A DNA stretch of 64,000 nt, taken from assembly GCF_001277195.1 (NCBI RefSeq), contig NZ_CP012268.1, positions 62,001 to 126,000 on the forward strand. Direction: 5' to 3'. How positions within the stretch are numbered: the first letter of the stretch is position 1; every line of letters starts with the position of its first letter. A program made the translations under genes and the position numbers. Positions 21,428 to 29,680 of this stretch are shown one piece after another. Below the pieces are notes generated by a model. It ran no database searches and was not told where the DNA came from. It worked only from the letters and a program-made list of their open reading frames with translations. This DNA is from Cronobacter muytjensii ATCC 51329. Its GTDB lineage: Bacteria > Pseudomonadota > Gammaproteobacteria > Enterobacterales > Enterobacteriaceae.

Positions 21428-21961
21428 ATGTCTCGTGTTGCTAAAGCACCGGTCGTTATTCCTGCCGGCGTTGATGTAAAACTCAACGGTCAGGTTATCA
21501 CGATCAAAGGTAAAAACGGCGAGCTGACTCGTACTCTCAACGATGCTGTTGAAGTTAAACATGCAGATAATGCTCTGACTTTCGGTCCGCGTGATGGTTT
21601 TGCGGACGGTTGGGCTCAGGCTGGTACCGCGCGTGCCCTGCTGAATTCAATGGTTATCGGTGTTACCGAAGGCTTCACTAAGAAGCTGCAGCTGGTTGGT
21701 GTAGGTTATCGTGCAGCGATCAAAGGGAACGTAGTAAACCTGTCTCTGGGTTTCTCCCACCCTGTTGATCATCAGCTGCCTGCGGGTATCACTGCAGAAT
21801 GTCCGTCTCAGACTGAAATCGTGCTGAAAGGCGCTGATAAACAGCTGATCGGCCAGGTTGCTGCTGACCTGCGCGCCTACCGTCGTCCTGAGCCTTACAA
21901 AGGCAAGGGTGTTCGTTACGCCGACGAAGTCGTGCGTACCAAAGAGGCTAAGAAGAAGTAA
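21428..21961 (+). CDS. rplF: 50S ribosomal protein L6
   Basis: L6 is a 177-residue protein near the sarcin-ricin loop, with two repeated alpha/beta domains. It starts MSRVAKAPVVIPAGVDV and has the family motif PEPYKGKGVRY. It lies 12 bp after rpsH. Confidence 0.98.
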   Translation: MSRVAKAPVVIPAGVDVKLNGQVITIKGKNGELTRTLNDAVEVKHADNALTFGPRDGFADGWAQAGTARALLNSMVIGVTEGFTKKLQLVGVGYRAAIKGNVVNLSLGFSHPVDHQLPAGITAECPSQTEIVLKGADKQLIGQVAADLRAYRRPEPYKGKGVRYADEVVRTKEAKKK

Positions 21962-21970
21962 GGTAACACT

Positions 21971-22324
21971 ATGGATAAGAAATCTGCTCGTATCCGTCGT
22001 GCGACCCGCGCACGTCGCAAGCTCAAAGAGCTTGGTGCGACCCGCCTGGTGGTACATCGTACCCCGCGTCATATTTACGCACAGGTAATCGCCCCGAACG
22101 GTTCTGAAGTTCTGGTAGCCGCTTCTACTGTAGAAAAAGCTATTGCTGAGCAACTGAAGTACACTGGAAACAAAGACGCCGCTGCAGCAGTTGGTAAAGC
22201 TGTTGCTGAGCGCGCGCTGGAAAAAGGCATCAAAGATGTTTCCTTTGACCGCTCTGGTTTCCAATATCATGGTCGTGTCCAGGCACTGGCAGATGCTGCC
22301 CGTGAAGCTGGCCTTCAGTTCTAA
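21971..22324 (+). CDS. rplR: 50S ribosomal protein L18
   Basis: L18 is a 117-residue 5S rRNA-binding protein, MDKKSARIRRATRARRK, with an arginine-rich N-terminus. It ends ALADAAREAGLQF, as in E. coli. Confidence 0.98.
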   Translation: MDKKSARIRRATRARRKLKELGATRLVVHRTPRHIYAQVIAPNGSEVLVAASTVEKAIAEQLKYTGNKDAAAAVGKAVAERALEKGIKDVSFDRSGFQYHGRVQALADAAREAGLQF

Positions 22325-22338
22325 GGTAGAGGTGTAAG

Positions 22339-22839
22339 ATGGCTCACATCGAAAAACAAGCTGGCGAACTGCAGGAAAAGCTGATCGCGGTAAACCGCGT
22401 ATCTAAAACCGTAAAAGGTGGTCGTATTTTTAGCTTCACCGCTCTGACTGTAGTGGGTGATGGCAACGGCCGCGTTGGTTTTGGTTACGGTAAAGCACGC
22501 GAAGTTCCGGCAGCGATCCAGAAAGCGATGGAAAAAGCCCGTCGCAATATGATTAACGTCGCGCTGAACCACGGCACCCTGCAGCACCCGGTTAAAGGTG
22601 CTCACACGGGTTCTCGTGTATTCATGCAGCCGGCTTCCGAAGGTACCGGTATCATCGCCGGTGGTGCAATGCGCGCCGTTCTGGAAGTCGCTGGGGTTCA
22701 TAACGTTCTGGCTAAAGCCTATGGTTCCACCAACCCGATCAACGTGGTTCGTGCAACTATTGATGGCCTGGCCAACATGAAATCCCCGGAAATGGTCGCT
22801 GCCAAGCGTGGTAAATCCGTTGAAGAAATTCTGGGGTAA
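22339..22839 (+). CDS. rpsE: 30S ribosomal protein S5
   Basis: S5 is a 166-residue protein at the mRNA entry site. The N-terminal dsRBD-like domain contains KTVKGGRIFSFTALTVVGDG, the loop where spectinomycin-resistance changes occur. No deletion is visible there. Confidence 0.98.
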   Translation: MAHIEKQAGELQEKLIAVNRVSKTVKGGRIFSFTALTVVGDGNGRVGFGYGKAREVPAAIQKAMEKARRNMINVALNHGTLQHPVKGAHTGSRVFMQPASEGTGIIAGGAMRAVLEVAGVHNVLAKAYGSTNPINVVRATIDGLANMKSPEMVAAKRGKSVEEILG

Positions 22840-22845
22840 TTGACC

Positions 22846-23025
22846 ATGGCAAAGACTATTAAAATCACTCAAACCCGCAGTGCAATCGGTCGTCTGCCGA
22901 AACATAAGGCAACGCTGCTTGGCCTGGGTCTGCGTCGTATTGGCCACACCGTAGAGCGCGAGGATACTCCTGCTGTTCGCGGTATGGTCAACGCGGTTTC
23001 CTTCATGGTTAAAGTTGAGGAGTAA
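22846..23025 (+). CDS. rpmD: 50S ribosomal protein L30
   Basis: L30 is a 59-residue protein, [17 protein letters not shown]. The start is the ATG at 22846. An in-frame TTG two codons earlier is not favoured by family length. Confidence 0.98.
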
Positions 23026-23028
23026 GAG

Positions 23029-23463
23029 ATGCGTTTAAATACTCTGTCTCCGGCCGAAGGCTCCAAAAAGGCGGGTAAACGCCTGGGTCGTGGTATCGGT
23101 TCTGGCCTCGGTAAAACCGGTGGTCGTGGTCACAAAGGTCAGAAGTCTCGTTCTGGCGGTGGCGTACGTCGCGGTTTCGAGGGCGGCCAGATGCCTCTGT
23201 ACCGTCGTCTGCCGAAATTCGGTTTCACTTCTCGTAAAGCAATGATCACGGCAGAAGTTCGTCTGTCTGATCTGGCTAAAGTAGAAGGCGACGTGGTAGA
23301 CCTGAACACGCTGAAAGCGGCAAACATTATCGGTATCCAGATTGAATTCGCGAAAGTGATTCTGGCTGGTGAAGTTACTCGTCCGGTAACTGTTCGTGGC
23401 CTGCGTGTGACTAAAGGCGCTCGTGCTGCTATCGAAGCTGCTGGCGGTAAAATCGAGGAATAA
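23029..23463 (+). CDS. rplO: 50S ribosomal protein L15
   Basis: L15 is a 144-residue protein with a glycine- and arginine-rich extended N-terminus (GRGIGSGLGKTGGRGHKG) that penetrates 23S rRNA. It lies 3 bp after rpmD. Confidence 0.98.
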   Translation: MRLNTLSPAEGSKKAGKRLGRGIGSGLGKTGGRGHKGQKSRSGGGVRRGFEGGQMPLYRRLPKFGFTSRKAMITAEVRLSDLAKVEGDVVDLNTLKAANIIGIQIEFAKVILAGEVTRPVTVRGLRVTKGARAAIEAAGGKIEE

Positions 23464-23470
23464 GTAGCAG

Positions 23471-24802
23471 ATGGCTAAACAACCGGGATTAGATTTTCAA
23501 AGTGCCAAAGGTGGCCTTGGCGAACTGAAACGCAGACTGCTGTTTGTTATCGGTGCGCTGATTGTGTTCCGAATTGGCTCTTTTATTCCAATCCCTGGTA
23601 TTGATGCCGCTGTACTTGCCAAACTGCTTGAGCAACAGCGTGGCACCATCATTGAAATGTTTAACATGTTCTCTGGTGGTGCTCTCAGCCGTGCTTCTAT
23701 TTTCGCTCTGGGTATTATGCCGTATATTTCGGCCTCTATTATTATCCAGCTACTAACTGTCGTTCACCCGACATTGGCAGAAATGAAAAAAGAAGGGGAG
23801 TCTGGTCGACGTAAGATCAGCCAGTACACCCGTTACGGCACTCTGGTGCTGGCAATATTCCAGTCGATCGGTATTGCTACCGGTCTGCCGAATATGCCTG
23901 GTATGCAAGGCCTGGTAATTAATCCGGGCTTTGCATTCTATTTCACCGCTGTTGTGAGTCTTGTCACCGGGACAATGTTCCTCATGTGGCTGGGCGAACA
24001 GATTACTGAGCGTGGTATCGGCAACGGTATCTCTATCATAATCTTCGCTGGTATCGTTGCGGGTCTTCCGCCGGCCATTGGCCATACCATCGAGCAAGCG
24101 CGGCAAGGCGACCTGCACTTCCTTCTGTTGCTGTTGGTTGCAGTATTAGTATTCGCAGTGACTTTCTTTGTTGTGTTTGTTGAGCGTGGTCAGCGCCGTA
24201 TCGTCGTGAACTATGCAAAACGTCAGCAAGGTCGTCGTGTCTATGCTGCACAGAGCACACATTTACCGCTGAAAGTGAACATGGCTGGGGTTATTCCGGC
24301 AATTTTCGCTTCCAGTATTATTCTGTTCCCGGCGACCATCGCATCATGGTTCGGGGGCGGTACTGGTTGGAACTGGCTGACAACAATTTCGCTGTATTTG
24401 CAGCCTGGGCAACCGCTTTATGTGTTACTCTATGCGTCTGCAATCATCTTCTTCTGTTTCTTCTACACGGCGTTGGTTTTCAACCCGCGTGAAACAGCAG
24501 ATAACCTGAAGAAGTCCGGTGCATTCGTGCCAGGAATTCGTCCGGGAGAACAAACGGCGAAGTATATCGATAAAGTAATGACACGCCTGACTTTAGTTGG
24601 CGCGCTGTATATTACTTTCATTTGCCTGATCCCGGAGTTCATGCGTGATGCAATGAAGGTTCCGTTCTATTTTGGTGGAACGTCATTACTTATCGTTGTC
24701 GTTGTCATCATGGACTTTATGGCTCAAGTGCAAACTCTGATGATGTCTAGTCAGTATGAGTCTGCATTGAAGAAAGCGAACCTCAAAGGCTACGGCCGTT
24801 AA
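23471..24802 (+). CDS. secY: Preprotein translocase subunit SecY
   Basis: SecY is the channel subunit of the SecYEG inner-membrane translocon. The 443-residue protein has ten hydrophobic segments, the first beginning RLLFVIGALIVFRIGSFIPIPG. The plug region lies near residues 60-75 (FNMFSGGALSRASIFALG). The cytoplasmic loops that bind SecA and the ribosome contain GQRRIVVNYAKRQQGR and FNPRETADNLKKSGAF. It lies 7 bp after rplO in the spc operon. Confidence 0.98.
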   Translation: MAKQPGLDFQSAKGGLGELKRRLLFVIGALIVFRIGSFIPIPGIDAAVLAKLLEQQRGTIIEMFNMFSGGALSRASIFALGIMPYISASIIIQLLTVVHPTLAEMKKEGESGRRKISQYTRYGTLVLAIFQSIGIATGLPNMPGMQGLVINPGFAFYFTAVVSLVTGTMFLMWLGEQITERGIGNGISIIIFAGIVAGLPPAIGHTIEQARQGDLHFLLLLLVAVLVFAVTFFVVFVERGQRRIVVNYAKRQQGRRVYAAQSTHLPLKVNMAGVIPAIFASSIILFPATIASWFGGGTGWNWLTTISLYLQPGQPLYVLLYASAIIFFCFFYTALVFNPRETADNLKKSGAFVPGIRPGEQTAKYIDKVMTRLTLVGALYITFICLIPEFMRDAMKVPFYFGGTSLLIVVVVIMDFMAQVQTLMMSSQYESALKKANLKGYGR

Positions 24803-24949
<147 letters not shown>

Positions 24950-25095
24950 TTATCTCGCATATTTTTCTTGCAAAGTTGGGTTGAGCTGGCTAGATTAGCC
25001 AGCCAATCTTTTGTATGTCTGTGCGTTTCCATTTGAGTATCCTGAAAACGGGCTTTTCAGCATGGGGCGCATAATCAATATAGTAGGAGTGCATA
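24950..25095 (+). promoter_or_regulatory. alpha operon leader with hairpin
   Basis: The 146-bp gap between rpmJ and rpsM contains a strong hairpin CTGGCTA GAT TAGCCAG at about 24988-25004, followed by AATCTTTT. This is a terminator or attenuator shape. The remaining leader up to the GTG start of rpsM corresponds to the S4-binding pseudoknot region described for E. coli. I did not fold it. Confidence 0.65.
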
Positions 25096-25452
25096 GTGGC
25101 CCGTATAGCAGGCATTAACATTCCTGATCATAAGCATGCCGTAATCGCATTAACTTCGATCTACGGTATCGGCAAAACCCGTTCTAAAGCTATCCTGGCT
25201 GCGGTGGGTTTCGCTGAAGATGTTAAGATCAGTGAGCTGTCTGAAGAACAAATCGACACGCTGCGTGACGAAGTTGCCAAATTTGTCGTTGAAGGTGATC
25301 TGCGCCGTGAAGTGAGTATGAGCATCAAGCGCCTGATGGATCTTGGTTGCTATCGCGGTTTGCGTCATCGTCGTGGTCTCCCGGTTCGCGGTCAGCGTAC
25401 CAAGACCAACGCACGTACCCGTAAGGGTCCGCGCAAACCGATCAAGAAATAA
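25096..25452 (+). CDS. rpsM: 30S ribosomal protein S13
   Basis: S13 is a 118-residue head protein with a long basic C-terminal tail contacting P-site tRNA (TNARTRKGPRKPIKK). It starts at GTG (25096) with ribosome-binding site TAGGAGTG. In E. coli S4 represses this operon at this start. Confidence 0.97.
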   Translation: MARIAGINIPDHKHAVIALTSIYGIGKTRSKAILAAVGFAEDVKISELSEEQIDTLRDEVAKFVVEGDLRREVSMSIKRLMDLGCYRGLRHRRGLPVRGQRTKTNARTRKGPRKPIKK

Positions 25453-25468
25453 TCGGGGTGATTGAATA

Positions 25469-25858
25469 ATGGCAAAGGCACCAGTTCGTGCACGTAAGCG
25501 TGTAAGAAAACAAGTCTCTGACGGCGTGGCTCATATCCATGCTTCTTTCAACAACACCATCGTTACTATTACTGATCGTCAAGGTAACGCTCTGGGTTGG
25601 GCAACTGCCGGTGGTTCCGGTTTCCGTGGTTCTCGCAAATCCACTCCGTTCGCAGCTCAGGTTGCAGCAGAGCGTTGCGCAGAAGCCGTGAAAGAATACG
25701 GTATCAAGAACCTGGAAGTTATGGTTAAGGGACCGGGTCCGGGCCGCGAATCTACTATTCGTGCTCTGAACGCCGCTGGTTTCCGCATCACTAATATTAC
25801 TGATGTGACTCCGATCCCTCACAACGGTTGTCGTCCGCCGAAAAAACGTCGCGTATAA
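25469..25858 (+). CDS. rpsK: 30S ribosomal protein S11
   Basis: S11 is a 129-residue platform protein, MAKAPVRARKRVRKQVSDG. The conserved motif GPGPGRESTIRAL is present. It lies 16 bp after rpsM. Confidence 0.98.
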   Translation: MAKAPVRARKRVRKQVSDGVAHIHASFNNTIVTITDRQGNALGWATAGGSGFRGSRKSTPFAAQVAAERCAEAVKEYGIKNLEVMVKGPGPGRESTIRALNAAGFRITNITDVTPIPHNGCRPPKKRRV

Positions 25859-25889
25859 CGCCCGTTTTTAGGAATGTTGGAGAAAGAAA

Positions 25890-26510
25890 ATGGCAAGATA
25901 TTTGGGTCCTAAGCTCAAGCTGAGCCGTCGCGAGGGCACAGACCTGTTCCTTAAGTCTGGCGTTCGCGCGATCGATACCAAGTGTAAAATTGAACAAGCT
26001 CCTGGCCAGCACGGCGCACGTAAACCGCGTCTGTCTGACTATGGTGTGCAGTTGCGTGAAAAGCAAAAAGTTCGCCGTATCTACGGTGTGCTGGAGCGTC
26101 AGTTCCGTAACTACTACAAAGAAGCCGCGCGTCTGAAAGGCAACACCGGTGAAAACCTGTTGGCTCTGCTGGAAGGTCGTCTGGACAACGTTGTATACCG
26201 TATGGGCTTTGGCGCCACTCGTGCAGAAGCACGTCAGCTGGTTAGCCACAAAGCGATTATGGTAAACGGTCGTGTTGTTAACATCGCTTCTTACCAGGTT
26301 AGTCCGAACGACGTAGTCAGCGTTCGTGAGAAAGCGAAAAAGCAGTCTCGCGTGAAAGCCGCTCTGGAGCTGGCTGAGCAGCGTGAAAAGCCAACCTGGC
26401 TGGAAGTTGATGCTGGCAAGATGGAAGGTACCTTCAAGCGTAAGCCTGAGCGCACCGATCTGTCTGCGGACATTAACGAACACCTGATCGTCGAGCTTTA
26501 CTCCAAGTAA
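25890..26510 (+). CDS. rpsD: 30S ribosomal protein S4
   Basis: S4 is a 206-residue primary assembly protein of the 16S 5' domain and the repressor of the alpha operon. The N-terminus MARYLGPKLKLSRREG lacks the zinc Cys cluster of some bacteria. The C-terminal half has the S4 RNA-binding domain (RLDNVVYRMGFGATRAEARQ). Confidence 0.98.
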   Translation: MARYLGPKLKLSRREGTDLFLKSGVRAIDTKCKIEQAPGQHGARKPRLSDYGVQLREKQKVRRIYGVLERQFRNYYKEAARLKGNTGENLLALLEGRLDNVVYRMGFGATRAEARQLVSHKAIMVNGRVVNIASYQVSPNDVVSVREKAKKQSRVKAALELAEQREKPTWLEVDAGKMEGTFKRKPERTDLSADINEHLIVELYSK

Positions 26511-26535
26511 AGCTTAGTACCAAAGAGAGGACACA

Positions 26536-27525
26536 ATGCAGGGTTCTGTGACAGAGTTTCTAAAACCGCGCCTGGTAGATATCGAGCAAGTGAGTTCGAC
26601 GCACGCCAAGGTGACCCTTGAGCCTTTAGAGCGTGGCTTTGGCCATACTCTGGGTAACGCACTGCGCCGTATTCTGCTTTCATCGATGCCGGGTTGCGCG
26701 GTGACCGAGGTTGAGATTGATGGTGTACTGCACGAGTACAGCACCAAAGAAGGCGTTCAGGAAGATATCCTGGAGATCCTGCTCAACCTGAAAGGGCTGG
26801 CGGTGAGAGTTCAGGGTAAAGATGAAGTTGTACTTACTCTGAATAAATCTGGCATTGGCCCTGTAACCGCAGCCGACATCACCCATGACGGTGATGTCGA
26901 AATCGTCAAGCCGCAGCATGTGATCTGCCACCTGACCGATGAGAACGCATCTATTAGCATGCGCATCAAAGTTCAGCGCGGTCGTGGTTATGTGCCGGCG
27001 TCTGCCCGAATTCATTCGGAAGAAGATGAGCGCCCAATCGGCCGTCTGCTGGTCGACGCTTGCTACAGCCCTGTAGAACGTATTGCCTACAATGTTGAAG
27101 CAGCGCGTGTAGAACAGCGTACCGACCTGGACAAGCTGGTCATCGAAATGGAAACCAACGGCACAATCGATCCTGAAGAGGCGATTCGTCGTGCGGCGAC
27201 CATCCTGGCAGAACAACTTGAAGCTTTCGTTGACTTACGTGATGTTCGTCAGCCGGAAGTGAAAGAAGAGAAACCAGAGTTCGATCCGATCCTGCTGCGC
27301 CCTGTTGACGATCTGGAATTGACTGTCCGCTCTGCTAACTGCCTTAAGGCAGAAGCTATCCACTACATCGGTGATCTGGTACAACGTACCGAGGTTGAGT
27401 TGCTGAAAACGCCGAACCTCGGTAAGAAATCTCTTACTGAGATTAAAGATGTGCTGGCTTCCCGTGGTCTGTCTCTGGGCATGCGCCTGGAAAACTGGCC
27501 GCCGGCAAGCATTGCAGATGAGTAA
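26536..27525 (+). CDS. rpoA: RNA polymerase alpha subunit
   Basis: The alpha subunit dimerises to nucleate RNA polymerase. The 329-residue protein has the N-terminal assembly domain (about 1-235, with [20 protein letters not shown]), a flexible linker (about 236-248), and the C-terminal domain. The C-terminal domain binds UP-element DNA and activators through [10 protein letters not shown] and [14 protein letters not shown]. It sits between rpsD and rplQ, as in E. coli. Confidence 0.98.
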
Positions 27526-27565
27526 CCGGATCACAGGTTAAGGTTTTACTGAGAAGGATAAGGTC

Positions 27566-27952
27566 ATGCGCCATCGTAAGAGTGGTCGTCAACTGAACCG
27601 CAACAGCAGCCATCGCCAGGCAATGTTCCGCAACATGGCCGGCTCCCTGGTTCGTCATGAAATCATCAAGACGACCCTGCCGAAAGCGAAAGAGCTGCGT
27701 CGCGTAGTTGAGCCGCTGATTACTCTTGCCAAGACCGACAGCGTAGCTAATCGTCGTCTGGCATTCGCCCGTACTCGTGATAACGAGATCGTGGCAAAAC
27801 TGTTTAACGAGCTGGGCCCGCGTTTCGCGAGCCGTGCCGGTGGTTACACTCGCATTCTGAAGTGTGGCTTCCGTGCTGGTGACAACGCTCCGATGGCATA
27901 CATCGAGCTGGTTGATCGCGCCGAGCCGCAAGCAGAAGCAGCTGCAGAGTAA
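27566..27952 (+). CDS. rplQ: 50S ribosomal protein L17
   Basis: L17 is a 128-residue protein, MRHRKSGRQLNRNSSHRQAM. It is the last gene of the alpha operon and is followed by a strong terminator. An acidic/Ala tail ends AEPQAEAAAE. Confidence 0.98.
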   Translation: MRHRKSGRQLNRNSSHRQAMFRNMAGSLVRHEIIKTTLPKAKELRRVVEPLITLAKTDSVANRRLAFARTRDNEIVAKLFNELGPRFASRAGGYTRILKCGFRAGDNAPMAYIELVDRAEPQAEAAAE

Positions 27953-27966
27953 TTTGCAGTGTAGTG

Positions 27967-27993
27967 AAAAAACCCGCCTCGGCGGGTTTTTTT
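27967..27993 (+). terminator. Terminator of the alpha operon
   Basis: Stem AACCCGCC TC GGCGGGTT flanked by A and T tracts, just after rplQ. Confidence 0.9.
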
Positions 27994-28062
27994 ATACCTG
28001 TCGTTCTGGGGTTCAATCGCCTATTCTTCACTTCTGCTCTCATTCCCTTTAAGGAGTCTGCA

Positions 28063-28428
28063 ATGTGGTTAATGGATCAGTGGGCCGAACGCCATATCCT
28101 TGAGGCCCAGCAAAAAGGTGAATTCGACAACCTACCTGGTTCTGGCGAGCCGCTGGTGCTTGAGGACGATTCGCACCTCGCGCCTGAACTGCGTGTCGGC
28201 TATCGGTTGTTGAAAAATGCGGGCTTCCTTCCACCCGAGCTTGAGGCGCGCAAAGAAGCGTTACTGCTTAATGATCTCCTTAGTGAAATTAATCATCACC
28301 ATCCTGATTACCAGACCGTTTGTAAAAGACTGGCTTTGCTAGAGCTTAAATTGAAGCAGGCAGGGCTTAGTACTGATTTTCTGCGCGGCAGCTACGCCAG
28401 CGCCCTCGCCAGCAAACTGGAGGAATAA
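28063..28428 (+). CDS. yhdN: YhdN family DUF1992 protein
   Basis: This 121-residue cytoplasmic protein has unknown function. The start at 28063 (MWLMDQWAERHILEAQ) follows ribosome-binding site AAGGAG. A longer in-frame reading from 27964 crosses the rplQ terminator and is rejected. It carries the DUF1992 motif GEFDNLPGSGEPL. It lies 2 bp before zntR, so the two are probably cotranscribed, as in E. coli. Confidence 0.9.
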   Translation: MWLMDQWAERHILEAQQKGEFDNLPGSGEPLVLEDDSHLAPELRVGYRLLKNAGFLPPELEARKEALLLNDLLSEINHHHPDYQTVCKRLALLELKLKQAGLSTDFLRGSYASALASKLEE

Positions 28429-28430
28429 CG

Positions 28431-28856
28431 ATGTATCGTATTGGAGAGCTTGCGCGCCTTGCAGGCGTAACGCCGGACACGGTGCGTTATTACGAGAAAC
28501 AGCAAATGATGGAGCATGAAATCCGTACTGAAGGCGGCTTCCGACTCTATACTGACAACGATTTGCGACGTCTGCGCTTCATTCGCCATGCGCGTCAGTT
28601 AGGGTTTACCCTTGAGTCCATCAGAGAACTGCTATCGATTCGCATTGATCCGGAGCATCACACCTGCCAGGAGTCGAAAAGTATTGTTCAGGCGCGACTG
28701 CATGAAGTTGACAGCCGTATTCAGGAATTGCAGAACATGCGCGTTTCTTTGCAGAAGCTGAATGACGCCTGTTGCGGCACGGCGCACAGCAGCGTTTATT
28801 GCTCGATCCTGGAGACACTTGAGCAGGGCGCGAATGGAGAGACCGGGTCGCATTGA
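28431..28856 (+). CDS. zntR: Zn(II)-responsive MerR-family activator ZntR
   Basis: ZntR activates the zinc-export ATPase gene zntA by untwisting its long-spacer promoter. The 141-residue protein has the N-terminal MerR winged helix (residues 1-70, RIGELARLAGVTPDTVRYYE), a dimerisation helix, and a C-terminal metal site. Metal ligands Cys79, Cys114, Cys115 and Cys124 are at the E. coli positions. zntA is not in the window. Confidence 0.95.
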   Translation: MYRIGELARLAGVTPDTVRYYEKQQMMEHEIRTEGGFRLYTDNDLRRLRFIRHARQLGFTLESIRELLSIRIDPEHHTCQESKSIVQARLHEVDSRIQELQNMRVSLQKLNDACCGTAHSSVYCSILETLEQGANGETGSH

Positions 28857-28908
28857 TCTTTCACCTTCTCAGGCCTACACTTGCGTCGAATAAACTACAG
28901 GAGCAATG

Positions 28909-29169
28909 ATGAGTCGCTATAAACATACCAAAGGGCAAATCCAGGATAACGCGATAGAAGCCCTGCTGCATGATCCTCTGTTTCGCCAGCGTGTTGAAAA
29001 AAACCTCAAAGGGAAAGGCAGCTACCAGCGTAAAGGAAAACATGGCAAGCGGAGTAACTGGGAGGCCAGTGGCAAACAAGCAAATCGCTTTTTTACCACT
29101 GGCCTTCTGCTTTTGCGGGCCTTTATGTGCGACGATTTTGCTCTTTCAGCAAATCGCGGATTTCAGTAA
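28909..29169 (+). CDS. arfA: Alternative ribosome-rescue factor ArfA
   Basis: ArfA rescues ribosomes stalled on nonstop mRNA by recruiting release factor 2, acting as backup to tmRNA. The start at 28909 (MSRYKHTKGQIQDNAIEALL) follows GGAGCAATG. The conserved region runs to about residue 58 (NWEASGKQANRFFTTG). The reading frame then continues with a hydrophobic, poorly conserved tail to 86 residues and overlaps the 3' end of convergent mscL. A 9-bp hairpin lies inside the coding region (see separate entry). In E. coli it causes transcript truncation, so that active ArfA is itself translated from a nonstop mRNA. E. coli has 72 codons, so the tail here is longer. Confidence 0.93.
   Translation: MSRYKHTKGQIQDNAIEALLHDPLFRQRVEKNLKGKGSYQRKGKHGKRSNWEASGKQANRFFTTGLLLLRAFMCDDFALSANRGFQ
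29064..29104 (+). promoter_or_regulatory. Hairpin inside arfA (nonstop control / termination)
   Basis: A perfect 9-bp stem GGCCAGTGG (29064-29072) / CCACTGGCC (29096-29104) encloses a loop with an inner AAGC/GCTT pairing. It lies within the arfA reading frame before its stop codon, as required for the known control in which RNase III cutting or termination removes the stop. Transcribed from the other strand, it lies just beyond the mscL stop. Confidence 0.8.
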
Positions 29170-29527
29170 GTAAAACCTGTTCTTTGCTTGGACCCGGCGC
29201 TTCCTTTGGCTTTTTCTGGTGCAATTTATTAATGACCTTAATGGCCAGAAAAATAGCGAAAGCGACAATCACAAAATCAAACACGTTCTGAATGAAAACA
29301 CCATAGTGCATGATGACGGCGGGCGTATCTCCGACAGCAGGTCGCAGTGTCAAAGCAAACTGTTTAAAATCGATTCCCCCAATTAACAAGCCCAGCGGTG
29401 GCATAATAATGTCGGCCACGAGTGAAGAAACAATCTTGCCGAATGCGGCACCAATTATGACACCCACTGCCAAATCCACCACGTTTCCGCGCATTGCGAA
29501 TTCACGAAACTCTTTAAAAAAGCTCAT
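29123..29527 (-). CDS. mscL: Large-conductance mechanosensitive channel MscL
   Basis: MscL is an inner-membrane pentameric channel that opens under high membrane tension during osmotic downshock. The 134-residue protein has the N-terminal amphipathic helix MSFFKEFREFAMRGN. The first membrane helix VVDLAVGVIIGAAFGKIV carries the pore-lining glycines. A second membrane segment (VFDFVIVAFAIFLAI) and a charged C-terminal helical bundle follow. Its stop lies inside the convergent arfA frame. Confidence 0.96.
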   Translation of the reverse strand: MSFFKEFREFAMRGNVVDLAVGVIIGAAFGKIVSSLVADIIMPPLGLLIGGIDFKQFALTLRPAVGDTPAVIMHYGVFIQNVFDFVIVAFAIFLAIKVINKLHQKKPKEAPGPSKEQVLLTEIRDLLKEQNRRT

Positions 29528-29651
29528 TGTTCTACTCCCTGGATTTTAAAACCTAACTAAGTCTAACAAAGGAAATATGATTTTCCATTTTACCGCTTAA
29601 GAGAAAATTACTTTTAATCCTTGAAGATCATGCGGATATATTCAGCGACAA

Positions 29652-29676
29652 TAAAAAAGGCGGCCGCAGCCGCCTG
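29652..29676 (-). terminator. Terminator after trkA
   Basis: On the minus strand, AGGCGGC TGCG GCCGCCT is followed by TTTTT, a few bases beyond the trkA stop. Confidence 0.85.
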
Positions 29677-29680
29677 AATT

